A DNA stretch of 64,000 nt, taken from NCBI GenBank assembly GCA_964494805.1, contig CAZBST010000009.1, forward strand, positions 1 to 64,000, given 5' to 3'. The notes beneath the pieces were generated by a model. That model saw only the letters and a program-made list of their open reading frames with translations, was not told the origin of the DNA and did not search any database. A program made the translations under genes and the position numbers. Of this stretch, positions 25,529 to 33,668 are shown piece by piece (position 1 is the stretch's first letter; each line of letters starts with the position of its first letter). This DNA comes from CAIYOL01 sp964494805. Lineage in GTDB: Bacteria > Planctomycetota > Phycisphaerae > Sedimentisphaerales > Anaerobacaceae.

Positions 25529-26203
25529 TTAATTTTCTTTTAGAAGGTACCCCTGGCCTCGAACAGTTTCGATTAGATCGTATTTTCGGTCAGGATCGAG
25601 CTTTCGGCGTAAAGCCGAAATATACACTTCTGTTACATTCGAGAAACATTCCCAGTTAAAATCATACAGATGCTCAAGCAACTCTGTTTTTGAGACGATT
25701 TGACCTGCCCGCATCGCCAAGTATTCCAATGTACGGTACTCCATTGCTGTAAGACGGACTTCGCTGTTATTGAACTTGACTCTTCGGGCAACTGTATCAA
25801 TGGTCAGCTTTCCAACTTCGACCTTTGGATGGGTCTGGCCATATGCACGCCGGACAAGTGCCTTGCAGCGGGCTACCAACTCTCCCATGTCGAAAGGTTT
25901 GGTTAGGTAATCATCACCACCGGTATCAAAGCCGGTTATAATGTCGGCAGAAGTGTCACGAGCGGTTAATATCAGGACAGCCACGGTCTTGCCTGCACTT
26001 CGTAATTTACCGAGGATATCCAGGCCATCCATTCCGGGAAGCGTCAAATCCAAAATAATCAGGTCATATGAATTGGTCTTGGCCAGGTGCAGACCATCCA
26101 CACCCTCAGTACATACATCAACCGCGAAGTTCGCACTTTCCTTAAGGACCTGAGCGATATTTCTGGCAAGCCGTGCTTCATCCTCGACAATCAACACACG
26201 CAT
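25529..26203 (-). CDS. OmpR-family response regulator
   Basis: 224 residues. Receiver domain 1-118: acidic pocket VEDE, phosphoacceptor Asp in LIILDLTLPGMDG, Thr in LILTARDTS, Lys in DYLTKPF. DNA-binding winged helix 126-222: VRLTAMEYRTLEYLA, NVTEVYISALRRKLD, IETVRGQGYLL. It regulates transcription after phosphorylation by the adjacent HAMP kinase. It is the first gene of a two-gene operon; its own target is often the operon promoter, but I see no clear repeated operator upstream. Confidence 0.95.
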   Translation of the reverse strand: MRVLIVEDEARLARNIAQVLKESANFAVDVCTEGVDGLHLAKTNSYDLIILDLTLPGMDGLDILGKLRSAGKTVAVLILTARDTSADIITGFDTGGDDYLTKPFDMGELVARCKALVRRAYGQTHPKVEVGKLTIDTVARRVKFNNSEVRLTAMEYRTLEYLAMRAGQIVSKTELLEHLYDFNWECFSNVTEVYISALRRKLDPDRKYDLIETVRGQGYLLKEN

Positions 26204-26487
26204 AGCTTTTGTTCACCGTATCCGATAAAGTTGCATTGTTCGTTTCTGGTATTCGAAAAACTTATTATACTACCTAACACAATACCGCAAAACTAAATAT
26301 TGTCCGCTACACGCTGTACGCTGCCCGCTATCTGTACTTCAATCAAAAACGTTGGTAGTTAAACCCCTAAAATCCATTTTTTTGAAATTTTTTTACTCCT
26401 TTCCCTATATCGAGTTACGAGAATCTGGCATCTTAGAATCGAGCACTTTTTTCGCATCATTCGCGCAAGTTCCTCCAATTATAGAAG

Positions 26488-26541
26488 GCGACGTTTCGTC
26501 GCCCCCGTCGTTTTACTTCGCTTTTGCGAAGTAGCGGGGGG
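26488..26541. repeat. Compound palindrome
   Basis: GGCGACG-TTT-CGTCGCC is followed at once by CCCCCG, ACTTCGC-TTTT-GCGAAGT and CGGGGG, so two nested or adjacent perfect hairpins can form. No terminator T-tract follows. Confidence 0.6.
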
Positions 26542-26685
26542 AAAGTCTTTATAGAAAAGAAACTCTTGAAAGGAATTACTAATGAGTGGTTTCCAATAAC
26601 CAATTAATACTGTTTATAACTTATTACTCTGCGTTCTCTGCGCCCTCTGCGGTTGATATGGAGATTTTTTGCGCAGACCGGAAAT

Positions 26686-26854
26686 TTCAATCAAAAATGA
26701 ATCAATTATGCAAAACAAAGCCAATTTTCAAAAACCTAAAAATTATTGTAACTCTATTAATGACAATGACTAACAGCCATAAACTTAGAACGGTGAACCG
26801 TTCAAAACGAACCCAAACGAACCCAATTCTTGTCCCGAGCGAAGTCGAGGGATC
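26686..26854 (+). repeat. CGAACCCAA-type interspersed element, copy 1
   Basis: It starts with TTTCAATCAAAAATGAATCA and contains CGAACCCAAACGAACCCAAT at 26808-26827, identical to 53161-53180 in the second copy. Its 3' end carries TGTCCCGAGCGAAGTCGAGG (26831-26850), a palindrome-like RPE motif also present, with a different centre, at 43800-43846. Translated it gives KTKPI and RTQTNPI peptides. Confidence 0.6.
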
Positions 26855-26945
26855 TATCAAAACAACTATCCGCTGTGGTGGGTAAAATTGCCCCATTGCT
26901 CAGAATGTCGTTTATTCTAATGAGGCCTGATGTACAATAGCTGTT

Positions 26946-27638
26946 ATGGAAAAATACTTACCGAATAAAAAGTGCGTTGTAATGAGCAGAGACCAGGTCC
27001 GGGCGTTCGATGCGTGGGCGATAAATATACTTGGAATACCGGGCGTAGTTTTGATGGAAAACGCCGGCCGAAGCTGTGCAGAACTTATAAAAGAAAAACT
27101 CGCCGGTATTGCCAAACCAAAGGTCTGCATATTCTGCGGGACGGGCAACAACGGCGGCGATGGTTACGTAATTGCCCGGCATCTATCAAATAGCGGCTTC
27201 GAAGTTGTTATTGTCATCTGCGGCGACCGTAATAAAGTCAAGGGCGACGCAAAGATAAATTTAGATATCCTGGAAAAGCTGGGCCAGCCAATCGAGCAGT
27301 TGAACCTCGATGACGGCAACATCCCTGGCCGGGTTAAAACTTTTGCAGACGGCGCTGATATGCTTGTTGACGGCCTCTTCGGAACCGGATTAAGCGGGCA
27401 GCTGAGCAATGAGTATAAACAGTTGCTCGAAAGTATAAATTCCCAGCATTGTCCTATTTTGGCGGTTGATATACCATCGGGGCTGGATTGCGATACGGGT
27501 GAGCCGTTAGGGACAGCTGTCAGGGCAAGCTACACTGTAACTTTCGTGGCGGTCAAAAAAGGATTCACGGCCGCAAAGGCAAATACCTACACGGGCGAAA
27601 TTTTCGTCGCCTCGATTGGTGTTGAGCCAGCCGGCTAA
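26946..27638 (+). CDS. nnrE: NAD(P)H-hydrate epimerase
   Basis: 230 residues, a YjeF N-terminal Rossmann-like domain only. It epimerises damaged NAD(P)HX so that a dehydratase can repair it. Motifs: VVLMENAGRSCAELI, CGTGNNGGDGYVIARHL, DMLVDGLFGTGL, AVDIPSGLDCDTGEP. The ADP/ATP-dependent dehydratase (NnrD) that is often fused C-terminally is absent here, so that step must be encoded elsewhere. The ATG at 26946 lacks a clear Shine-Dalgarno. It converges with the coiled-coil gene on the other strand, with a 9-base gap between stops. Confidence 0.93.
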   Translation: MEKYLPNKKCVVMSRDQVRAFDAWAINILGIPGVVLMENAGRSCAELIKEKLAGIAKPKVCIFCGTGNNGGDGYVIARHLSNSGFEVVIVICGDRNKVKGDAKINLDILEKLGQPIEQLNLDDGNIPGRVKTFADGADMLVDGLFGTGLSGQLSNEYKQLLESINSQHCPILAVDIPSGLDCDTGEPLGTAVRASYTVTFVAVKKGFTAAKANTYTGEIFVASIGVEPAG

Positions 27639-27647
27639 TATGTCAAA

Positions 27648-29516
27648 CTAAAACGCATCGGGTCTGGCTGACAGCGTTTTGTATCCTATAAGGTATAGGA
27701 ATCTTTCGAGGTTAAATACAGGAATCGAGAGTTTTTGTGCCCGCTCTTGTATTTCCTTGTAAGAGTCAAGTTTTCTCAGGGAAGCCTCGTATCTTTCCAT
27801 CGCCATTGGGTTAACTTCCATTTGTTCAAAAGTCGGCTTTTCTTGAACTATGGGGATTGTTCCAAGAACGAGGAAGTCGGTGTCGATGGAGATTTCATCG
27901 GCCACTTTGCCGCCCCATTTTCGAATGAGAGCTTTTATTTTATCGACAGCTTCATCATCGACCTCTCCATCGCCGTTAAGATCGAATTCACCTGCTACCA
28001 CAAAGACGTTGGTTTTATCACTATCCCAGATTAGATTTGCAACGGAATCACCCTCGATGATGGGTTTTTTGCGACTGGAACTTATAATGCGTGCGGTTGA
28101 GATATTTTTCGCAACATTAAATACTTCGATTTCAGCTTTTCCCTTGCCGTCTCTGAGGATGGGAGTGCTTCTATCATAAACCGAGAAAGTCAAACCCCGA
28201 TAAACATGGTCATCGCTTCCGAGATTGATACGGACTGTTTTTGCCGCGTCATCAATTAATACTATTTTTCCATCGGGCTTATATGCCGCTACTTCACTGT
28301 CAGGCGACGGGACAAGTTCGCGAAGCTTTTCCAAGGCACGTTTTATTCTCTCTTCGGCGGTCGTCAATTCCGCTTCTGTTTTGAGCAGCTGCTGGCTTAG
28401 TTTTTTTCGATTGTCTTTTTCCTCGTCGAGCTGTGTCATAAGAGTCTGAACCTGCTGCTCTGAAGTTTGCTGAACCATTGTTTTAAGGTCATCGTAGTCC
28501 TTTTTGATTTCGTCAACCTGCTGCTGATATTTTTCTTTTTCAGCCAGAAGTGTTTGTTCTTTTTCAAAACTTGCCGCCATTGCATCGTCAAAACGATTTT
28601 TCAGCTTTTCAAATTGTTCCTGGAGGAAAAGAGCCGTATTAGTAGTGCCGTCCAGCTTCGCTTTAAGTTTTTCTATTACCCTTACAAGTCCGATGGTATT
28701 GGGGTCATCAATTTCAATGTAAGACTGCTGTTGCCGTTCGAAGTCTTCCGGCTGTGCAGGTTGCAAAGGTTGCTGCGCTTGCTGGTAACTTTCCAGGACC
28801 TCCGCCGGGGTCGGAACAATAGACAGACCGACAATCTGCTTTTCATCGTTGTAAGCGATTTTTACGTCAAGAGCGCCCTGCTCAAATTCACAGGTGACAG
28901 ATACAACATCGTAGTCCTCTTCTCTGCCGGTTCGGACGCCAATTTGTTTTTTGAAAAGCCCCATCTGGTCGACAGTCGCCTTCCATGCCTCTTCAAGTTT
29001 CTCGGGAGGCAACTCGTTTTTCAATATTTCATTGAAGTCCTCTGTCACCGCTGAAAACTGCTGATTAGCCAGCAATCCGACAAGCTCGTTGGTCGGAGCG
29101 TTTGGTTCGGCGTTCTCACCGGCTGGAACGCTTGGCTCAATTGCGAGGTGCCGCTGGGCTAATGATTCGAGTATGTCCTTGACCTTTCTATTTGCGGTGT
29201 CGACTTTGACTTCAGCAGAGGTATCTTCCGGCAGGCCTCCAATGATTAGAGAAACCGTTTCGTCAAGATAATCGACCATTGTGCCAAGCCTGCTTTTTCG
29301 CGGCTGTTTTGCACCCACTATTGCTCCTATTTTTCGCAGTTCCGCATTGCTGGCCAGCTCATCCATCTGGCTTTGTAAAGTAGCTGCCTCCGTCCTATAT
29401 TTTTCGGCCTGGAGATAAAAGATGACTGCAACGACAGTTGAGACGATAGAAAGGCCGACAAATGTTATCAAGGTATAGAGCATAGCGCTATTTTGCTGTC
29501 TTTTGCCTGCTGGCAT
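27648..29516 (-). CDS. Membrane-anchored coiled-coil protein with DUF3887-like and BRCT-like parts
   Basis: 622 residues. A single membrane helix at 12-33 (AMLYTLITFVGLSIVSTVVAVIFYL) is followed by a DUF3887-like region at about 140-235 (LLANQQFSAVTEDFNEILKN, MGLFKKQIGVRTG, DVKIAYNDEKQIVGLSI). A long coiled coil runs from about 270 to 400 (KLKNRFDDAMAASFEKEQ), then a beta-rich stretch. Near 520-565 an EF-hand-like FDLNGDGEVDDEA leads into KWGGKVADEISIDTDFLVLG, which resembles a BRCT fold. The bulk is expected in the periplasm or as a cytoplasmic rod depending on topology; a short N-terminus with KR before the helix suggests N-in. Function unknown. Confidence 0.75.
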   Translation of the reverse strand: MPAGKRQQNSAMLYTLITFVGLSIVSTVVAVIFYLQAEKYRTEAATLQSQMDELASNAELRKIGAIVGAKQPRKSRLGTMVDYLDETVSLIIGGLPEDTSAEVKVDTANRKVKDILESLAQRHLAIEPSVPAGENAEPNAPTNELVGLLANQQFSAVTEDFNEILKNELPPEKLEEAWKATVDQMGLFKKQIGVRTGREEDYDVVSVTCEFEQGALDVKIAYNDEKQIVGLSIVPTPAEVLESYQQAQQPLQPAQPEDFERQQQSYIEIDDPNTIGLVRVIEKLKAKLDGTTNTALFLQEQFEKLKNRFDDAMAASFEKEQTLLAEKEKYQQQVDEIKKDYDDLKTMVQQTSEQQVQTLMTQLDEEKDNRKKLSQQLLKTEAELTTAEERIKRALEKLRELVPSPDSEVAAYKPDGKIVLIDDAAKTVRINLGSDDHVYRGLTFSVYDRSTPILRDGKGKAEIEVFNVAKNISTARIISSSRKKPIIEGDSVANLIWDSDKTNVFVVAGEFDLNGDGEVDDEAVDKIKALIRKWGGKVADEISIDTDFLVLGTIPIVQEKPTFEQMEVNPMAMERYEASLRKLDSYKEIQERAQKLSIPVFNLERFLYLIGYKTLSARPDAF

Positions 29517-30020
29517 AACAAGACTCCTTAATTAAGATAAATAGAAAGTCACATATTAGGCATATTTAAGGCCGTCCAAGCATTGTATTATCGTCTAAAA
29601 AGGGTTCTAAATCAACAAAAAACTTCCGTAAGGTCTGATAATATATTCTGATTTTGATGCCGGAAGCCAATGCCTCAAAGTTTCTCCAAGAGGGCTGGTA
29701 ACCGGGTAATTTTGCGTATTACATATTGAGCGGCGGCATTGTTTGTCACCGGATTTCCCGTTATTAGGCCGGATGATGAACTACCAAATTCGCATTTTTG
29801 CACCCGTTCCGCCTGAAAAACCTTCAAAAAGCAGCTAGAAAAAGCTTGAAACTGCATACAAACTTGATACACTATCACAAATCTCGGTTACTACGTGCAT
29901 TCACAGTTTTAGAGGTAGGTTCTGAGCCACATAGAGATGTGGAACATTTTATGCGCATTGCAAAAAGCAGATAACAATGTTTCGATATAAAAGAAAGTCA
30001 ATCAAGAGGGAGATGAAATT
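29517..30020. other. Intergenic region with HAD-gene remnant
   Basis: About 500 bases without an intact gene. It holds the HAD fragment listed next and a perfect hairpin CCACAT-AGAG-ATGTGG at 29927-29942 in the leader of the dockerin gene. No consensus promoter could be fixed. Confidence 0.4.
29675..29743 (-). pseudogene. C-terminal fragment of a HAD hydrolase gene
   Basis: The minus-strand text ends NNAAAQYVIRKITRLPALLE-KL and stop, matching the end of the HAD protein at 31444-32127 (GAAAQHIISKFTQLSAILEQ-L). Both end at a stop on the same strand. Upstream similarity fades quickly. It is probably a decayed duplicate left on the other side of the dockerin gene. Confidence 0.6.
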
Positions 30021-31259
30021 ATGACAAGTCTAAAAACAATATTCATTGCGATTGTTATGCTGGTCGTTTCTTCTATTGCGACCGCAGGTGTGGATTTAAG
30101 CGGCGAATACTGGTTCGGCAGCCTGAGTGCCAACGCAAATACACGGATTCCTTGGGGCAAACAGGGAAAAATTGTCGTAAATGGCAACAACTGGTATCAG
30201 GAGTGGGACGATTATAACGGACATCATAGTTTTTCAAGCACTTTTACCGCAAGTGTTCAATCTGATGGCTCAGTAAACATCATTATCCTCGGGGAGCCTA
30301 ATATATACAACGTTGCCTGGAATGGCAGCGTGATGATACATGCTGATACCGCCCCTGATACCGAAAACCGTCTGGGCGTTGACATAATAGCACGCAAAGC
30401 AATCAATGTCGATTTCAATGACGTGATTGGCAACTATACTTACTTTGGCCACTGGCTGAACTGGGCAGAGAGGGCTGACAGTGTCGGCTGGGGAAACCTC
30501 GTCGTTGATGCAAATGGCACTGCTTTTGTGACCTCGGTGGAAGATGACGGTCACCATGAAAACGGTTCCTATCAGTGGATATTTGATGATGTAAACGCCG
30601 TAATAAATGTCCCTGGACTGCCATCCTTTTCCCTGTGTGAGAACGGCCTTATAGGAATGTCCCGTCCCGAACCTGACGCTGACAACGATTTTGGGTACAA
30701 CTTCTTTGTAAGAAAAACCAGCCAAGTCATTACCCCCGATGACATAGCGGATACATACCTGATACGATTCCTCGAGTCCGCGCCGGGTGGCCAGCCGTTC
30801 ACCTGCGGCAATGGGACATGCATTATTAGGCCAGATGGAACATTCAGCGTTGATGCTTATTACACCGGTGGCGAGCACGATGTCTTTGATGGAACCTATA
30901 CAATTGGGCCCGGTAATACCTTTCATTTTATTCAGCATGACGTTGAAGACGGGGATGAAATATATGAGGGAATCATAAGTCCTGACTTGGGATTGATATT
31001 CTTACCTGAGTACCAGTACAGCAATCCCCCGCAGCGGACAGAAGATGACTGGATTGGCGGGGTATTCCTTGTCAGGATTGCAACTAACATTGCCGACCTG
31101 AACTGGGATAGACACGTTGACTTTTCTGACTACGTAATCTTTGCCGAGCAATGGTTAAAGAGCAAATCTGATCTATCTGCAAACTTAAACCATGACAGCC
31201 AAGTTGATTGGCTTGACCTCAAGATTTTCGCCGACAATTGGCTGTGGGAGACACAGTAA
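30021..31259 (+). CDS. Secreted dockerin-like protein of unknown function
   Basis: 412 residues. Signal peptide MTSLKTIFIAIVMLVVSSIATA. The mature part is beta-rich with three similar modules, each rich in Gly/Trp/Asp (DLSGEYWFGSLSANANTRI, GNYTYFGHWLNWAERADSV, TYLIRFLESAPGGQPF), perhaps a repeated beta-barrel or sandwich. The C-terminus (about 355-410) is a dockerin-like pair: ADLNWDRHVDFSDYVIFAEQ and ANLNHDSQVDWLDLKIFADN, each with a calcium-loop pattern. GAGGGAG lies about eight bases before the ATG. No known enzyme motif is seen; binding or structural function is inferred from the module. It is monocistronic. Confidence 0.82.
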   Translation: MTSLKTIFIAIVMLVVSSIATAGVDLSGEYWFGSLSANANTRIPWGKQGKIVVNGNNWYQEWDDYNGHHSFSSTFTASVQSDGSVNIIILGEPNIYNVAWNGSVMIHADTAPDTENRLGVDIIARKAINVDFNDVIGNYTYFGHWLNWAERADSVGWGNLVVDANGTAFVTSVEDDGHHENGSYQWIFDDVNAVINVPGLPSFSLCENGLIGMSRPEPDADNDFGYNFFVRKTSQVITPDDIADTYLIRFLESAPGGQPFTCGNGTCIIRPDGTFSVDAYYTGGEHDVFDGTYTIGPGNTFHFIQHDVEDGDEIYEGIISPDLGLIFLPEYQYSNPPQRTEDDWIGGVFLVRIATNIADLNWDRHVDFSDYVIFAEQWLKSKSDLSANLNHDSQVDWLDLKIFADNWLWETQ

Positions 31260-31443
31260 AATTTAGATAAGCAGATTTTGCAACTATGCGTGCTTTTGGT
31301 GGAAAGTAAAGAAAATGGTTATCATTGGCATTGGCGATAATTGCGTTGATTAACAAAGCAGCTTGGCAAGTATAAATGGGAAATCCCAATTGTTTAGAGG
31401 CCGATGTTATTTTTGCTTGGGAGACATCACAGCCACCGGGATA

Positions 31444-32127
31444 TTAGAGTTGCTCCAGAATCGCTGATAATTGGGTAAATTTGCTTATTATATGTTGTGC
31501 TGCAGCACCGACTTTGTCGCTCGATTCTGTGTGTATGCGGGCGGGGCGGATTATCTGGATGGTCAAAAAACCTAATTTATTTGGAGTAATAAAATCCTTT
31601 TCCTCGTTGTCAGCAATGTAAACTATATTTTCCGGCTTTACGTTTAGTGCCTGCATAAGTTTTTCAAAGCCGACCGGTGAGGGCTTCCAGAATTGTCTGC
31701 CGAGCTGTTCGGTATAGATTATACACTTGAAAATTTTTTCTATTTTAAGGGCCTGGACTTTCAATTGCTGGGCAGGCAGGAAACCATCCGTCAGCAGGGC
31801 CAACGTGTATTTTCTGCTTAGCTGCCGAAGGACATTTGCGGAATCGGCAGGCAGTTTTATTTTCGGTTTGTGGCTGCGATAAGTTTCTATCAGTTTCTGA
31901 ATAATCTTGTCGTCATAGTTTATGCCGAGGTCGTCAAGAGCTGCATCAAACGTCTTTGTGCGGTTGCCGGCTGTGAATTGCTTCCATAAGCTGTCGAAAA
32001 CACGCTTAGCAGATGGTGCGTCAGGCAAATCAGCGACGGACTCTGCAACGGCCCTGAAGCCGCTTCTGCAATAGTCGCGTTCATCGTAAAGGGTGTCGTC
32101 TAAATCAAAAACTACTGTTGTTATCAT
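31444..32127 (-). CDS. HAD-family hydrolase
   Basis: 227 residues with all four HAD motifs: DLDDTLYDE (nucleophile and acid Asp), LLTDG (Ser/Thr position), KPSP (Lys) and YIADNEEKDF (acidic metal ligands). The cap is helical (ADLPDAPSAKRVFDSLWKQF), as in subfamily I phosphoglycolate or haloacid-dehalogenase-like phosphatases. The substrate is not predictable. It lies 21 bases after the glycosyltransferase-39-like gene and may share its transcript. A decayed copy of its 3' end is at 29675-29743. Confidence 0.9.
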   Translation of the reverse strand: MITTVVFDLDDTLYDERDYCRSGFRAVAESVADLPDAPSAKRVFDSLWKQFTAGNRTKTFDAALDDLGINYDDKIIQKLIETYRSHKPKIKLPADSANVLRQLSRKYTLALLTDGFLPAQQLKVQALKIEKIFKCIIYTEQLGRQFWKPSPVGFEKLMQALNVKPENIVYIADNEEKDFITPNKLGFLTIQIIRPARIHTESSDKVGAAAQHIISKFTQLSAILEQL

Positions 32128-32148
32128 ATTTTATTTCCAGTTTTAAAG

Positions 32149-33582
32149 TTAATCCTTGGCCGTTGCTATATACATATCTTCGAATCGAGTTATTTCGTAG
32201 CCGCTACGCTTCAAGACAGAAAAAAAGACGGCATGGTCTTTTGACAGCCATATCTGACGGTGAGCAGCAACAGCTTCTCGCAGCTTTTTGAACGCCCCTG
32301 CCCGTCTCTGGTTGTCACCGGTAACCAAGAAGTCCTGAGTGTCAATCCAGTAGCAGGGTGTATAGGACTTTTGAGACAGGTAATGCTCAAGAAGGATGCA
32401 GTTGGTCCAGCTACCTAAAACAATATAGCCCGGAAGAGCAACTTTGCCCATTTCTATTACTGTATTTCGGTATTCGGTATGACGCCTGCTTGTCATTATG
32501 AGTTTTGAAAATGCGACAAAGCCGTTTATAAATACAGCAAAAATTACAGCAATTACTGCGGCGTAAATAGTAAACCTGATATATGTTTTGCCGTCTGAGA
32601 TTCTCAGGAGCAGACCGAGTCCCAGACCACCGACCACACAGAGCATTGCATAAGCAGGCATCTGAGGAGGTACGTCGTCGATTTTTTCAGCAAAGAATAA
32701 GGTAACAAGCCAGAGTATAAGCAGAGCAAAGGCAAAGGGTCGGAATTGTTTTCGGCCGAAAATCTCAAGCAATCCTACGACAAGAAGCGGTATGCAGAGA
32801 AAAAAACTGGAAAATATCTCGCGGCCTTCTTTAAATAGAGCCCAACGGAGATTAAAGGGGCGATTGGCAGCTTCAAACAGGCCGCGGCTGCCAAAGAAAT
32901 AAGACTGACGAACCGGAAATATCGCAATAGCAGCAGAGACTGAGAAAATTGCGCAGAACAGCAAAAGCGGACGCAAGCGGGGACGCAGTATTAGAAAACA
33001 GGGTAAGGCAAGAATCGTACTCGGCGTTATTAAGAAAGCCAAGAGAAACGACAAGCTCGCAAGGATGGGTTTGTTTAGCAACCAGAGTAAAATCGACAGG
33101 AGTAGAAAACAAACCTGTGGAGTATATACCTCGGCGTAGATTGAATTTTCGAGAAACATATAGTGCGTAAAAAGCAGCAGACTCGAAACAACGGCTGGAA
33201 TGTGTTTACGACAAATAGTAAAAGTTATAAAGTAAACCAGCATAATACTTAAGGCGCCGAGAAAACAACTCATCAGATTTATTGCACGGTCGTCGGAGCC
33301 GGGTAAGATGCGGATGAATCCTGCACCGAGTAAGTAGTAGCCGAGGTGTACCGGCCTGTCGGCGAAATTGAGGCTTTGCATCTGCTGCAAATAAACCGCT
33401 GCATCGCCATTCATAAGAGCTTCTGTGCTTAAAGAGGCAAGGACAGCAAAGGTTGCCAGGAAAATTATAATACCGATGATGATATTTTTTGTTTTGCAGG
33501 GCTGGACGGTTTCGAGAAATGGGTTGGCAAAGTTATTTAGTCCGCCTTCGAACCTTTTGAGCATCAGCCTGGCATAAGTCAT
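32149..33582 (-). CDS. Multi-pass membrane protein, GT39/DUF2723-like (copy A)
   Basis: 477 residues with about ten hydrophobic helices (IIIGIIIFLATFAVLASLS, LSFLLAFLITPSTILALPCF, ALLILWLVTLFFAEK). A periplasmic loop MNGDAAVYLQQMQ carries the acidic residue typical of lipid-linked-sugar transferases (GT-C fold), and the protein ends in a soluble tail. It probably moves a sugar onto an envelope glycan or protein; the acceptor is unknown. It is the downstream member of a tandem pair. Its first 124 codons plus 44 upstream bases are identical at the nucleotide level to copy B at 33669-35141, while the rest has diverged. Confidence 0.85.
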   Translation of the reverse strand: MTYARLMLKRFEGGLNNFANPFLETVQPCKTKNIIIGIIIFLATFAVLASLSTEALMNGDAAVYLQQMQSLNFADRPVHLGYYLLGAGFIRILPGSDDRAINLMSCFLGALSIMLVYFITFTICRKHIPAVVSSLLLFTHYMFLENSIYAEVYTPQVCFLLLSILLWLLNKPILASLSFLLAFLITPSTILALPCFLILRPRLRPLLLFCAIFSVSAAIAIFPVRQSYFFGSRGLFEAANRPFNLRWALFKEGREIFSSFFLCIPLLVVGLLEIFGRKQFRPFAFALLILWLVTLFFAEKIDDVPPQMPAYAMLCVVGGLGLGLLLRISDGKTYIRFTIYAAVIAVIFAVFINGFVAFSKLIMTSRRHTEYRNTVIEMGKVALPGYIVLGSWTNCILLEHYLSQKSYTPCYWIDTQDFLVTGDNQRRAGAFKKLREAVAAHRQIWLSKDHAVFFSVLKRSGYEITRFEDMYIATAKD

Positions 33583-33626
33583 TGTGGGCTTTCTCCGGGT
33601 ATATTCTGGGGTATACTAAGGTTTAT
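33211..33626 (-). repeat. 416-bp identical block, copy A 5' end
   Basis: I compared the two blocks line by line and found no difference between 33211-33626 and 34770-35185. They cover the N-terminal coding part and the ribosome-binding region of the two paralogues. Confidence 0.9.
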
Positions 33627-33668
33627 TCGGATAAATGTCAATTTCCCGTTCCGTGGTTTCAGTTTGTC

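Larger units (their letters stand above)
26204..26945. other. Intergenic region with hairpins and a dispersed repeat
   Basis: There is no supported gene in 742 bases. It contains the hairpin cluster and the CGAACCCAA element listed separately, plus repeat-like text ACTCTGCGTTCTCTGCGCCC at about 26626-26645. Short reading frames here encode repeat-derived peptides and are not convincing genes. Confidence 0.5.

Noticed and set aside
26586..26885. Plus-strand frame of 99 codons with RTQTNPI text
   Set aside because: Same repeat family, in an intergenic region; no conserved domain or good start.
30270..30938. Long minus-strand frame opposite the dockerin gene
   Set aside because: Shadow of the plus-strand gene, which has a signal peptide, a Shine-Dalgarno and a recognised C-terminal module.
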